In this document: piece after piece, positions 50,355 to 58,818 of the stretch
How positions within the stretch are numbered: the stretch's first letter is position 1
Layout of the letters: each line of letters starts with the position of its first letter
Program-made: the position numbers and the translations under genes
The notes under the pieces: model-generated
Databases searched by the model: none
The model's input: the letters and a program-made list of their open reading frames with translations, nothing else
What the model was told of the DNA's origin: nothing
From: Streptomyces bluensis
GTDB lineage: Bacteria > Actinomycetota > Actinomycetes > Streptomycetales > Streptomycetaceae
Direction of reading: 5' to 3'
NCBI RefSeq assembly: GCF_014650715.1
Contig: NZ_BMVM01000025.1
Coordinates: 1 to 64,000 of the forward strand
Length of the DNA stretch: 64,000 nt

Positions 50355-51319
50355 TGGGGCGCTACCTGCTGCGCCGCTTCGCCTTCCTGCTGGTGTCGCT
50401 GGCTCTGGCGAGCGTGGTGCTGTTCGTGCTGCTGCGCATGCTGCCCGGCGACCCCGCCAACGCGCTCACCTCGGTGGGCGCGAGCCCCGAGCAGATCGCG
50501 GCGGCACGGCACTCCATCGGCTCCGACAGGCCGCTGCCCGAGCAGTTCACGCACTGGATCGGCCAGGTGGCGACCGGCGACCTCGGCACGTCGTTCGTCA
50601 GCTCACTGCCGGTCGGGCCCGAGGTCGGCTCGCGCCTGAACGTGACGGTCCCCCTCACGCTCGCCGCGTTCGTGCTGGCGGTCCTCATCGCCGTGCCGGC
50701 GGGGTTCGTCGCCGCGTACAAGCGGCACACCTGGTACGGCGCGCTGCTCAGCGGGGCGTCCCAGCTGGGCATCGCCGTACCCGTGTTCTGGCTGGGGATG
50801 ATCCTCGTCGCCGTCTTCGCGCTGAACGCGGGCTGGCTTCCCGCCGGCGGCTTCCCGCCGGACGGCTGGAACCAGCCGGGCGAGGCCGTCCGCTCCCTGG
50901 TCCTGCCGGTCGTGACGATCGCGCTGGTCATGAGCGCCTCGCTGATCCGGTACGTCCGGTCCGCGACGCTCGACGTCCTGGGCAGCGACTATCTGCGTAC
51001 GGCGCGGGCCCTGGGCTCGTCGTTCGGGCGGGCCATGTGGCGGCACGGGCTGCGCAACGCCTCCGTGCCGGTGGTGTCCGTCCTCGGTATCGAGCTCGCC
51101 TCGACGCTGCTCGGCGCCGTCGTCGTGGAGTCGGTGTACGCGCTGCCGGGTCTCGGCTCGATGCTCGCGACCGGCATCGCCCAGCACGACTACCCCGTCA
51201 TCCAGGGCGTGCTGTTCGTGTCCACGCTCGCCGTCCTGCTGATCGGCTTCGCCGCCGACCTGGTGCAGCGGATCATCGACCCGCGGCTGCGCGGCAGGCT
51301 CTCGGGAGGCGCCCCATGA
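50354..51319 (+). CDS. ABC transporter permease, DppB type
   Basis: A 321-residue inner-membrane permease with the N-terminal helix YLLRRFAFLLVSLALASVVLFVLLRMLPGDP and six predicted helices in all. The EAA loop is YLRTARALGSSFGRAMWRHGLRN, followed by ASVPVVSVLGIELASTLLGAVVVE, as in DppB/NikB. It starts by TGATG overlap with the binding-protein stop, so translation is coupled. Confidence 0.94.
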   Translation: MGRYLLRRFAFLLVSLALASVVLFVLLRMLPGDPANALTSVGASPEQIAAARHSIGSDRPLPEQFTHWIGQVATGDLGTSFVSSLPVGPEVGSRLNVTVPLTLAAFVLAVLIAVPAGFVAAYKRHTWYGALLSGASQLGIAVPVFWLGMILVAVFALNAGWLPAGGFPPDGWNQPGEAVRSLVLPVVTIALVMSASLIRYVRSATLDVLGSDYLRTARALGSSFGRAMWRHGLRNASVPVVSVLGIELASTLLGAVVVESVYALPGLGSMLATGIAQHDYPVIQGVLFVSTLAVLLIGFAADLVQRIIDPRLRGRLSGGAP

Positions 51320-52206
51320 CGCAGATCGTTCGGACACCGCATGAAGGACCGCGGGCAGCGTCCGCGAAGCGGCCGGGCAGGTCGGCAGTGAGCCGCCGCT
51401 CGGTCACGCTGATCACCGGGTGCGTCCTGTCCGGCATGATCCTCCTGCTCGCGCTGGTCTCGCTCTTCTGGACCCCGTACGCGCCCGACGACACCTCCGG
51501 CGGACGGCTCACCGGGCCCGGCGCGGGCCATCTCCTCGGCACGGACAAGCTGGGCCGCGACCTGTTCACGCAGCTGATGACGGGCTCCCGGATCGCCGTC
51601 GAGGCAGGCCTTGGATCGGTACTCATCGCGGCCGTCGCCGGGGTCACGCTGGGCGTGCTCGCCGCGTTCGCGCAGGGCTGGCTCGACGACACGCTGTCCG
51701 CGTTCCTCGACATCCTGATCGCCTTCCCGACGCTGCTGCTGGCGATGCTCATCGTCGCCGCACGCTCGGCCACCCTGGGATCCGCCGTGCTCGCCATCGG
51801 CCTCGCCCAGAGCGCCGTCGTGGCACGGGTCGTCCGCATCCTCGTCAAACGGGTGCTGGCGCAGGACTACATCACGGCCGCCCGCACGTCCGGCACGTCC
51901 TGGCCGCGGATCGTGGCCGGGCACGTCCTGCCCAACATCTGGCCCACCCTCGTGGTGAACCTCGCGCTCCAGTTCGGGCTCGCGGTGCTCGCCGAGGCGG
52001 GTCTGTCCTATCTGGGTCTGGGCGCGCCGCCGCCCAACGCCTCATGGGGCCGCATGCTCCAGGAGGCCCAGGCCACCTTCACCACGGCTCCCGCGGGCGC
52101 ACTCGCCCCCGGCGTGCTGCTCGTCCTGCTCGTGATCGGTGTGAACCTCGTCGCCGACGGTCTGCGCGACACCCTCGACCCGGCGACCGGGCGGAGGCGG
52201 TCATGA
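51316..52206 (+). CDS. ABC transporter permease, DppC type
   Basis: A 296-residue permease with a cytosolic N-terminal extension (about 1-30) and six helices. HLLGTDKLGRDLFTQLMTGSRIAV is the DppC/NikC fingerprint, and the EAA loop is YITAARTSGTSWPRIVAGHVLPN. Its start overlaps the previous gene by ATGA and its stop overlaps the next ATPase gene by ATGA. Confidence 0.94.
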   Translation: MTQIVRTPHEGPRAASAKRPGRSAVSRRSVTLITGCVLSGMILLLALVSLFWTPYAPDDTSGGRLTGPGAGHLLGTDKLGRDLFTQLMTGSRIAVEAGLGSVLIAAVAGVTLGVLAAFAQGWLDDTLSAFLDILIAFPTLLLAMLIVAARSATLGSAVLAIGLAQSAVVARVVRILVKRVLAQDYITAARTSGTSWPRIVAGHVLPNIWPTLVVNLALQFGLAVLAEAGLSYLGLGAPPPNASWGRMLQEAQATFTTAPAGALAPGVLLVLLVIGVNLVADGLRDTLDPATGRRRS

Positions 52207-53003
52207 CCCTCCTCGACATACGCGGCCTGACCATCCGCACCACGGACGGACACACCCTGGTCGACGACCTCTCGCTGACCATCGCGGGCGGCGAACGACG
52301 GGGACTCATCGGCGAGTCGGGCTCCGGCAAGTCGCTGACCACCCTCGCCGTGCTCGGACTGCTCCCCGACGGTATGACCGCCACCGGCAGCATCGAACTC
52401 GCCGGCACCCAGATCGTGGGCGCCCGCGAGAAACACCTCACGCGCGTACGCGGCACGGACGCCGCCATCGTCTTCCAGGAGCCGCTGACCGCGCTCGACC
52501 CGCTGATGCGCGTCGGCCGGCAGATCGCGGAACCCCTCGCCCGGCGGCGCGGCCTGAAGGGCGCCGAACTCCAGCGTGCGGTCGCCCGGGCTCTGGAGCA
52601 GGTGCGGCTGCCGGAGCCCGACCGCATCGCCCGCGCCTTCCCGCACGAGATCTCCGGCGGCCAGCGCCAGCGCGTCGCGCTCGCCATGGCGCTGGCCTGC
52701 GAGCCGAAGCTGCTCATCGCCGACGAGCCGACCACCGCGCTCGACGTGTCCGTGCAGGCGGACATGCTCGACCTGATCGACACGCTCGTACGCGAACGGG
52801 ACATGGCCGTCCTCTTCGTCAGCCATGACCTCGCGGTCGTCGCCCGGGTCACCGACCGCGTCCTGGTCATGAAGGACGGCCGGGCGGTCGAGGAGGGCGA
52901 CGTCCGCGAGATCGTGCGGCGACCGCGCGAGGAGTACACAGCAGCACTGGTGGCAAGCGCCCGGCGGCTGGAGTCCGCCCTGGACACCAGGCGCGCCCGA
53001 TGA
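52203..53003 (+). CDS. ABC transporter ATPase, DppD type
   Basis: A 266-residue nucleotide-binding protein. Walker A is GESGSGKS (about 40-47), the signature is ISGGQRQRV, Walker B is LLIADEPTTALD, followed by the switch His in VSHD. It lacks the longer C-terminal oligopeptide-specific tail of DppD, so it is slightly short. It should pair with the next ATPase to drive the DppB/DppC-like channel. Confidence 0.94.
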   Translation: MTLLDIRGLTIRTTDGHTLVDDLSLTIAGGERRGLIGESGSGKSLTTLAVLGLLPDGMTATGSIELAGTQIVGAREKHLTRVRGTDAAIVFQEPLTALDPLMRVGRQIAEPLARRRGLKGAELQRAVARALEQVRLPEPDRIARAFPHEISGGQRQRVALAMALACEPKLLIADEPTTALDVSVQADMLDLIDTLVRERDMAVLFVSHDLAVVARVTDRVLVMKDGRAVEEGDVREIVRRPREEYTAALVASARRLESALDTRRAR

Positions 53004-53815
53004 CACCCGTACCAGAGCCTGAGGAGCGCGTGGTGACGCCCGTACCGCAGACGACGCCCGTACTGGAGCTGAGCGACGCCTCGCTGCGGTACCGGGGCAG
53101 TGGCGCCCCGGTCGTCCGGGACGTCTCGCTCGCCGTCGAGTCCGGCCGGAGCCTCGCCCTCGTCGGCGAGTCGGGTGCGGGCAAGACGACGCTGCTGCGG
53201 CTGCTGCTCGGCCTGGCCCGGCCCACCTCCGGCACCGTGCGCTTCGACGGTGACGTGCTGAGCCTGCGGGACCGTGAGCAGATGCGCCGCTTCCGGCGCA
53301 GCGTGCAGTGTGTCTTCCAGGACCCGTACTCCTCGCTCGACCCGCGCCGGCGCGTCGGCGGGATCGTCGCCGAGCCGCTTCGTTCGCTCGGCCTCGACAC
53401 ACGGCGTACCGCGGAGCCCAAGGTGGCCGAGGCCCTGGAGCGGGTCGGGCTGCCGGCCGATGCCGCCGAACGCTATCCGCACGAGTTCTCCGGCGGTCAG
53501 CGCCAGCGCATCGCGATCGCCCGCGCCACCGTGTGCCACCCGAGGGTGCTGCTCGCCGACGAGCCGGTCAGCGCGCTCGACGTCACCACCCGGATCAAGG
53601 TGGTCGACCTGCTGGCCGAGCTGAAGCAGGAGCGCGGCCTCACCCTCGTCATGGTCTCCCACGACCTGTCGGTCGTCGCCTCCCTGTGCGAACGCACCGC
53701 CGTCCTTGAACGCGGTGTCGTCGTCGAACACGGCGACACCGCCCAGGTACTCGGCGACCCCGCGCACCCGTACACGCGCCGCCTCATCGACAGCGTGCCG
53801 CGGCTGCCCGCATGA
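53000..53815 (+). CDS. ABC transporter ATPase, DppF type
   Basis: A 271-residue ATPase with Walker A GESGAGKT, signature FSGGQRQRI, Walker B LLADEPVSALD and the H-loop VSHD. Its N-terminus is about 15 residues longer than the core and contains a VTPVPQTTPVLEL linker. The start overlaps the previous ATPase by ATGA. It is the last gene of the operon. Confidence 0.94.
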   Translation: MTPVPEPEERVVTPVPQTTPVLELSDASLRYRGSGAPVVRDVSLAVESGRSLALVGESGAGKTTLLRLLLGLARPTSGTVRFDGDVLSLRDREQMRRFRRSVQCVFQDPYSSLDPRRRVGGIVAEPLRSLGLDTRRTAEPKVAEALERVGLPADAAERYPHEFSGGQRQRIAIARATVCHPRVLLADEPVSALDVTTRIKVVDLLAELKQERGLTLVMVSHDLSVVASLCERTAVLERGVVVEHGDTAQVLGDPAHPYTRRLIDSVPRLPA

Positions 53816-53876
53816 AGCGGCGCGGGGCGCGGCGCCGCCCGCTGGAGTGGCCCAACCACCCTGCGCCCCGTGCCCG

Positions 53877-53906
53877 TTGACTCCGACACCCACCACGTGC
53901 TTGCAT
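53877..53906 (+). promoter_or_regulatory. Candidate promoter for a leaderless leader peptide
   Basis: TTGACT (53877-53882) and TTGCAT (53901-53906) with an 18-nt spacer place the transcription start close to 53913-53914, that is at the ATG of the leader peptide. No ribosome site precedes that ATG, consistent with leaderless translation. Confidence 0.5.
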
Positions 53907-53913
53907 CCCGGCT

Positions 53914-53997
53914 ATGCCTCCGCTGGAGCCTCTGACCCGCCGCCGCGCCGTGGATCTCGTACGCGTGGCCGCCGCGCTGTGTCGGCTTTCCGTTTGA
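53914..53997 (+). CDS. 27-residue leader peptide of the Arg-rich, Cys-containing type
   Basis: The small frame encodes MPPLEPLTRRRAVDLVRVAA followed by ALCRLSV. The arrangement of an RRxxVDLxRVxxALC block is the pattern of the short leader peptides that lie before sulfur- and cysteine-linked genes in Streptomyces and other actinobacteria; here it lies 127 nt before a sulfite oxidase gene. The Cys codon near the end (TGT, a rarer codon in high-GC genomes) would make ribosome stalling sensitive to charged tRNA-Cys, so the downstream gene could respond to cysteine supply. Its coding status is supported by this pattern and by the promoter spacing, not by ribosome-site evidence. Confidence 0.7.
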   Translation: MPPLEPLTRRRAVDLVRVAAALCRLSV

Positions 53998-54123
53998 CCG
54001 GCTGTCCCTCGGTTCTCTCCTTCGACGGCCGCGTCCCGTAGGCCCTGCTCGCCGCGGGCCGCGCGTGCGCCGTGCCCTGCCCGAACCTTTCCTTGTACCT
54101 AAAATGGATGAGGAGGACCTGCC

Positions 54124-55395
54124 ATGTCCGCTGCCGGCTCCGCCGCCCACCACGAAACCGCCTACGACCGCCGCAGGCTGCGCCAGTGGCTCGCCGGGGA
54201 GGCCAGAGCGGACGGGGTCACGCGCCGCAGGCTCCTCACCCTGCTCGCCGCGACCGCCGCCGCCACCACGCCCCCCACGGCGCCTTCGGCTCGCGCGGCC
54301 CACTCACCGATCGTCAAGCCGTTGCCCCCCGAGTGGTTCATTCAGCGCGGCACCAACGCCGAGACCCGCTGGGAGGCGCTGCGCGGCACCGGCCCCCACA
54401 CGCCCAACGAGCTGTTCTTCGTCCGCAACCACACCGCGACGCCCGTCCTGGACGCAGCCGACTGGCGGCTGAGGCTGTGGGGTGACGGACTGCGTGGCGC
54501 GCCCGGCGAGGACACACCGGTCGAGTTCGGCTACGACGACCTGCGGGCCCTGCCCTCCGTCACCCGTAGCGTGCTCGTCGAGTGTGCCGGAAACGGACGC
54601 AGCTTCTACACGACGCAGCAGGGTGAGACGGTCACCGGCACCGCCTGGACGCTCGGCGCGGTCGGCGTGGCGCGCTGGCGCGGGGTGCGCCTGGCCGACG
54701 TGCTGCGCAGGGCCGGACTGTCCCCGCACGCGGTGGACGTACAGCCGCGCGGCCTGGACGCCGCGTACGTCAGCGGTGGCGAGAACCTCGGCCGGGTGCG
54801 CCGGCCGCTGCCGTTGGCCAAGGCACTGGACGACGTGCTGCTCGCCTACGAGATGAACGGCGAGCCGCTGCCGTACGACCACGGGTACCCGGTGCGGGTG
54901 CTGGTGCCGTCGTGGGTGGGGATCGCGTCGATCAAGTGGGTCGGCGACATCGAGGTGTCCGCTCAGCCGCTGTACTCGCCGTGGAACACCACGTTCTACC
55001 GGCTGTTCGGCTCCGCGTACCCGGAGGAGGGCAGTGCGCCGCTCACCCGGCAGACCCCCAAGAGCGCCTTCGAGCTGGCGAGCGGCGCGAGGTTCACGGT
55101 GGGCGACGGGCAGGTGCTGCACGGCCGGTCCTGGTCGGGCGCGGGAGCCGTCGCGCGGGTCGACGTCAGCACCGACGACGGGGCGAGCTGGCGGCCCGCC
55201 CGCCTCCACGACCGGCCGCGGGCCGACACCTGGACGCGCTGGTCCCTGCCCTGGACGCCCGAAACGCCCGGCGCGACGCACCTGCTGGCCCGCGCCACCG
55301 ACACGGCAGGCCACACCCAGCCGGTCACCGCCGTGCCCAACACCCAGGGCTATCTGTTCGACGCGCTGGTGCGGCATCCGGTGACCGTGGCGTAA
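54124..55395 (+). CDS. Tat-exported molybdopterin sulfite oxidase
   Basis: A 423-residue enzyme. The N-terminus has RRRLLTLLAATAAATT, a Tat signal near 34-50. The molybdenum-binding domain contains VLVECAGNGR (Cys 154, the cofactor thiolate) and a later block YEMNGEPLPYDHGYPVRVLVPSWVGIASIKWVGDIEVS, typical of the family. The C-terminal dimerisation domain is Ig-like. It oxidises sulfite to sulfate outside the membrane, with an electron acceptor not encoded nearby. ATG 54124 has GAGGAGG upstream. It stands apart from the ABC transporter that precedes it. The YedY-type heme subunit is absent. Confidence 0.93.
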   Translation: MSAAGSAAHHETAYDRRRLRQWLAGEARADGVTRRRLLTLLAATAAATTPPTAPSARAAHSPIVKPLPPEWFIQRGTNAETRWEALRGTGPHTPNELFFVRNHTATPVLDAADWRLRLWGDGLRGAPGEDTPVEFGYDDLRALPSVTRSVLVECAGNGRSFYTTQQGETVTGTAWTLGAVGVARWRGVRLADVLRRAGLSPHAVDVQPRGLDAAYVSGGENLGRVRRPLPLAKALDDVLLAYEMNGEPLPYDHGYPVRVLVPSWVGIASIKWVGDIEVSAQPLYSPWNTTFYRLFGSAYPEEGSAPLTRQTPKSAFELASGARFTVGDGQVLHGRSWSGAGAVARVDVSTDDGASWRPARLHDRPRADTWTRWSLPWTPETPGATHLLARATDTAGHTQPVTAVPNTQGYLFDALVRHPVTVA

Positions 55396-55403
55396 ACAGG
55401 TCG

Positions 55404-55426
55404 CGCCGGGTGCGCCGTGCCCGGCG
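55404..55426. terminator. Hairpin between convergent sulfite oxidase and DeoR genes
   Basis: CGCCGGG (55404-55410) pairs with CCCGGCG (55420-55426) over a 9-nt loop, in the 42-nt gap between the two stops. Confidence 0.6.
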
Positions 55427-55437
55427 GAGGCGGCCGA

Positions 55438-56235
55438 TCACACCGGAGCGACGGAGTGCCGCTGCGGCTCGGTCACCACCGTGGTCACACCCCGGGCACG
55501 CAACGCCTCCAGAACGCCCGGGTCGGCGTCGACGTCGGTCACCAGGGTCCAGTCCTCGCCCAACGGCGTCCAGGTGTGGAAGGGCCGACGCCCCAACTTC
55601 GCCGCATGCGCGAGGACATACACATGGTCGGCACGCGCGGCCATCAGCTCCTTGAGACGGGTCTGCCGCAGATCCGCCTCGCAGATGCCGAGTTCGGGCG
55701 AGATACCGTCCGTGCCGAGGAACACCCGGTCGAACGTCATCCGCTCCAGGGCCGCTTCCGTCAGCGGACCCACGAAGCCCTGGCTGAGCGGGCGGAGCGT
55801 ACCGCCGAGGCACTCGACGTGGACGGTCTCCACATCGGCCAGTGCCTGGAGCGCGGTCAGCCCGGTCGTCGCCACCGTGACATCCTCCGCGGTGCGCAAC
55901 TCGTGCGCGAGCGCGCCGACCGTCGAGCCCGCGTCCAGCAGCAGCGTCTCACCGGGCCGCACCTGCTCGGCGGCCCACCGGGCGATGGCCTGCTTCGCCT
56001 CGAACGCCTCACCGGTCCGCTGCCGCAGCGACGCCTCGGGGTGGGCGGACAGCGCCATCGCACCGCCGTAGGTCCGGGCGAGCCGCCCGTCGGTGGTGAG
56101 CTTCGCCAGGTCACGGCGGATGGTGGAGGCCGTCACCCCGAACAGCTGCGAGAGCTCGTCGACGCTCGCCAGACCGGTGGTGGTGGCGAGGTGGACGATC
56201 TGGTCGCGCCGCGCCTTCGATCCGATCGCAGACAT
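55438..56235 (-). CDS. DeoR/GlpR family transcriptional regulator
   Basis: A 265-residue repressor. The N-terminal winged helix has ARRDQIVHLATTTGLASVDELSQLFGVTASTIRRDLAKL, with the classical DeoR helix-turn-helix, and the C-terminal sugar-phosphate sensor has LLLDAGSTVGALAHEL and FLGTDGI. ATG 56235 is preferred; the frame extends upstream without support. It is last in the minus-strand set with the dehydrogenase and kinase genes (58-nt gap), so it likely senses a pathway intermediate and controls both divergent operons. Confidence 0.92.
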   Translation of the reverse strand: MSAIGSKARRDQIVHLATTTGLASVDELSQLFGVTASTIRRDLAKLTTDGRLARTYGGAMALSAHPEASLRQRTGEAFEAKQAIARWAAEQVRPGETLLLDAGSTVGALAHELRTAEDVTVATTGLTALQALADVETVHVECLGGTLRPLSQGFVGPLTEAALERMTFDRVFLGTDGISPELGICEADLRQTRLKELMAARADHVYVLAHAAKLGRRPFHTWTPLGEDWTLVTDVDADPGVLEALRARGVTTVVTEPQRHSVAPV

Positions 56236-56293
56236 CAGTCCTTGGGTCCTCTGGTGCCTCGTGGTGCCACGGATGGAGTGGACGACCGGGTGG

Positions 56294-57346
56294 TCAGCGG
56301 CCAGCCGGAGCGGTCGACATCTCGGCGGCCTGGCGCAGGGCCTCGACCATGCTACGGGCATCGGCGCGCCCTGTCCCCGCGATGTCGAACGCCGTGCCGT
56401 GGTCAACGGACGTACGGATCACGGGCAGTCCGACCGTCAGGTTGACCCCGGCCTCGATACCGAGCACCTTGACCGGGCCGTGGCCCTGGTCGTGGTACAT
56501 CGCCACGATGAGGTCGTAGTCCCCGCGTGACGCGAGGAAGAACGCGGTGTCGGCCGGGAGCGGCCCCCGGGCGTCGATGCCGTCGGCGCGCAGCACCTCC
56601 AGCGCCGGGACGATCTTCTCCTCCTCCTCGCCGTACCCGAACAGCCCGTTCTCGCCCGCGTGCGGGTTGATACCGCAGACACCGATCCGGGGCTGCGGAA
56701 CTCCCGCGCGCACCATCGCCTCGTGGCCCCGCCGCACCGTGCGCTCGACGAGTCCGGGCTCGATGCGGTTGACGGCGTCGATCAGGCCGATGTGGGTGGT
56801 GACATGGATGACCTTCACCTTCGGGGTGGACAGCATCATCGACACCTCCTCCACCCCGGTGAGGTGGGCGAGGAGTTCGGTGTGCCCGGGGTAGAGGTGG
56901 CCCGCCGCGTGCAGCGCCTCCTTGTTGAGGGGTGCCGTGCAGATGCCCTGCACGTCACCGCGCATCGCCAGCTCGGCGGCGACCCGCACATAGTGGTACG
57001 CGGCGTCCCCGGCCTTCGGGGACAGCTTTCCCCACGGCAGGTCCGCCGGGAGCAGGGCGAGGTCGATGACATTGACGCGGCCCGGTGTGAACTCGGCCTG
57101 CGCCGGGCTCTCCACGGGCACGATCGTGCAGTCGACGCCGACGATGCGGGCCGCCTGGCGCAGCCGTTCGGCGTCGCCGACGACCACCGGACGGCAGTCG
57201 CGGAGCGTGTCGGGGTGCAGCAGCGCCGGGACCACGACCTCCGGTCCGATACCGGCGCCGTCGCCCATGGTCACCGCGATGACCGGGAGCGCGCGTGGGG
57301 TGGCGCCGGTCCGGTCGGCGGTGGGGGCGGTGGGGGCTGCGTTCAC
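56294..57346 (-). CDS. pdxA2: PdxA2-type dehydrogenase (4-phosphothreonate/erythronate dehydrogenase)
   Basis: A 350-residue NAD-dependent enzyme of the PdxA superfamily. The metal-binding His residues are recognisable in YPGHTELL, VTTHIGLID and AMYHDQGHGPVKVL. It begins with ITVTMGDGAGIGPE-like sequence (IAVTMGDGAGIGPE). Unlike vitamin B6 PdxA it sits beside a four-carbon acid-sugar kinase, which is the arrangement shown for D-threonate and L-erythronate catabolism, in which the 4-phospho acid is oxidised and decarboxylated to dihydroxyacetone phosphate. GTG 57346 (AAGGAGAAG upstream) overlaps the kinase stop by GTGA. Confidence 0.9.
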   Translation of the reverse strand: MNAAPTAPTADRTGATPRALPVIAVTMGDGAGIGPEVVVPALLHPDTLRDCRPVVVGDAERLRQAARIVGVDCTIVPVESPAQAEFTPGRVNVIDLALLPADLPWGKLSPKAGDAAYHYVRVAAELAMRGDVQGICTAPLNKEALHAAGHLYPGHTELLAHLTGVEEVSMMLSTPKVKVIHVTTHIGLIDAVNRIEPGLVERTVRRGHEAMVRAGVPQPRIGVCGINPHAGENGLFGYGEEEEKIVPALEVLRADGIDARGPLPADTAFFLASRGDYDLIVAMYHDQGHGPVKVLGIEAGVNLTVGLPVIRTSVDHGTAFDIAGTGRADARSMVEALRQAAEMSTAPAGR

Positions 57347-58587
57347 AGGACTTCTCCTTGGAGACGGGATCGTACGGAGTGCACCGGGGCGGGGTGCGGG
57401 CGCTCGGGGCGCAGGGCCTGAGCGATGCGTGACAGCGAGTCGGCCTCGCCGAAGCTGCCGGGGCGGGTGACGACGGAACGGCCGTCCGGGGCATGGGAGT
57501 GCACGGCGCCGTGATGGATCTCGGCGACCGGTCGCAGCTGTGTGATGCGCAGAGCGTCCAGGACGCGGCGGGCGGTCTCGCCTCCGGTGAGAACGAGGTC
57601 GCTGTCGCCCGCCACACCGGCGACGGCCGCGGCGAGCGCGGTGACGAGCTCGCGGGAGGAAGCGGGGGAAACGGGTCCGGTGAGGCTGACCACGGTGATG
57701 CCGTGCGGTGTGATGTCCAGCCGGCCGGCCGGGGAGCTCGTGAGCTCGCCGGGGGAGAGGGGCACATGCCGGGCACCCACGGCGGTGAGCCGGGCGATCT
57801 GCTCGGCGGCGGTGGGCTCGGCGGTACCGACCACGACCAACAGCGGCCGCCGTGCTGTGCCGTTGGGGCGGTGCGTCGTCGTCTGCGGGTCCGGCGCGAG
57901 CCGCCGGCCCAGCGCGGCGGCGAGGCCTCCCGTGCCCAGCATCCTTACGTCCGGCCCGAGTTCGTGCGCCGCTCCGGCGATCAGGTTCAGGTCCTCGTCC
58001 GTCTCCGCGTCGCACACAGGGTGTTGTCCCTGCGCGAAACACGCACGCAGCTGATCGGTCAGCGCACCCCCACGTACGACGGACAGCGGGACGAGCGCCG
58101 TCGGTACGCCGAGCAGCGCGTGGGAGACGGAGCGCGGCGGGGGACGGCCCTCGGCCCGCCAGGCGTCCGTCGTGTGCAGCGGGACTCCCCGCAGGTGCAC
58201 GACCCCGCCACGCACGGTGCGGCCCGCGACCGGCAGCGCGGGCGCGATCACCACACCCCGGGCCCCGGCCGCGTACGCGGCGGTCTCGGCGGCGAGGTTG
58301 CCGCGCAGCAGCGAGTCCACCTTCTTGAACAGCACTCCGGCGTGGGTGGCGCCCGCGGCGACGGCGGCCCGCACCGAGCGCGCGGCACGCGCGGCGGGCA
58401 GCTGCCGGCTGTCGAGGTCGACCACGACGCTCTCACCCGCAGGGGGGAGAGCTGCGGTCCCGTCTGCGGCACAGAGGCCGCCGGCGGGCGCCCCCAGCAC
58501 GATCCGGCTCGGCAGGCGCAGCGCCATCGCGGTCTCCGCGGCACCCGACAGATCGTCGGCGAGCGCGAGCACACGGTGAGGGGACAC
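57343..58587 (-). CDS. Four-carbon acid sugar kinase (DUF1537/DtnK-OtnK family)
   Basis: A 414-residue kinase. The N-terminal block LALADDLSGAAETA is the family's ADD..GA motif; KKVDSLLRGNLAAE is the second conserved motif, and LVLTGGETARRVLDAL near the end is the ATP-binding Gly-rich block. Members phosphorylate four-carbon acid sugars (D-threonate, D-/L-erythronate) on the terminal carbon. GTG 58587 is chosen because GAGGAGG lies 5 nt upstream. It precedes pdxA2 and is divergent from the transporter operon. Confidence 0.9.
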   Translation of the reverse strand: MSPHRVLALADDLSGAAETAMALRLPSRIVLGAPAGGLCAADGTAALPPAGESVVVDLDSRQLPAARAARSVRAAVAAGATHAGVLFKKVDSLLRGNLAAETAAYAAGARGVVIAPALPVAGRTVRGGVVHLRGVPLHTTDAWRAEGRPPPRSVSHALLGVPTALVPLSVVRGGALTDQLRACFAQGQHPVCDAETDEDLNLIAGAAHELGPDVRMLGTGGLAAALGRRLAPDPQTTTHRPNGTARRPLLVVVGTAEPTAAEQIARLTAVGARHVPLSPGELTSSPAGRLDITPHGITVVSLTGPVSPASSRELVTALAAAVAGVAGDSDLVLTGGETARRVLDALRITQLRPVAEIHHGAVHSHAPDGRSVVTRPGSFGEADSLSRIAQALRPERPHPAPVHSVRSRLQGEVL

Positions 58588-58641
58588 GGGAACCTCCTCG
58601 GACGACCGGGACGGCCTCTCGGGCACCGATGATGACACGAG

Positions 58642-58680
58642 TTGCGCGATTCGCGCGAGACCCCTTGCGCACTTCGCGCA
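58642..58680. promoter_or_regulatory. Tandem GCGC-N5-GCGC sites in the divergent promoter region
   Basis: TTGCGCGATTCGCGCG (58642-58657) and TTGCGCACTTCGCGCA (58665-58680) are near-identical 16-mers with a period of 23 bp, each containing GCGC-N5-GCGC. The first is a perfect inverted repeat (GCGCGA-T-TCGCGC). They lie between the divergent kinase and binding-protein genes and are the best candidate operator for the DeoR-type regulator. Confidence 0.55.
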
Positions 58681-58818
58681 GCCGTGCCACCTTTTCCGGC
58701 GCGACACCTGTTCGTCGCCCGCCGGACCGGATCAGCCCGGCCGGCCCGGCACCCTCGCGAGCCGGACCGGGTGGGAACTACCGGAGCCGGTCGCCCACGG
58801 AAAGCAAGAAGGTCGACG

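Larger units (their letters stand above)
53816..54123. other. 308-nt leader region of the sulfite oxidase gene
   Basis: Besides the leader peptide gene (53914-53997) and its promoter, this region has hairpin-forming GC-rich sequence (GGCCC at 54041-54045 with GGGCC at 54056-54060), the hexamer TAAAAT at 54100-54105 and the ribosome site GAGGAGG. This resembles a transcription or translation attenuation leader. Confidence 0.55.

Noticed and set aside
56294..57346. Vitamin B6 PdxA identity for the dehydrogenase
   Set aside because: The direct overlap with a DUF1537 kinase and the local operon favour the PdxA2 catabolic role over pyridoxal phosphate synthesis.
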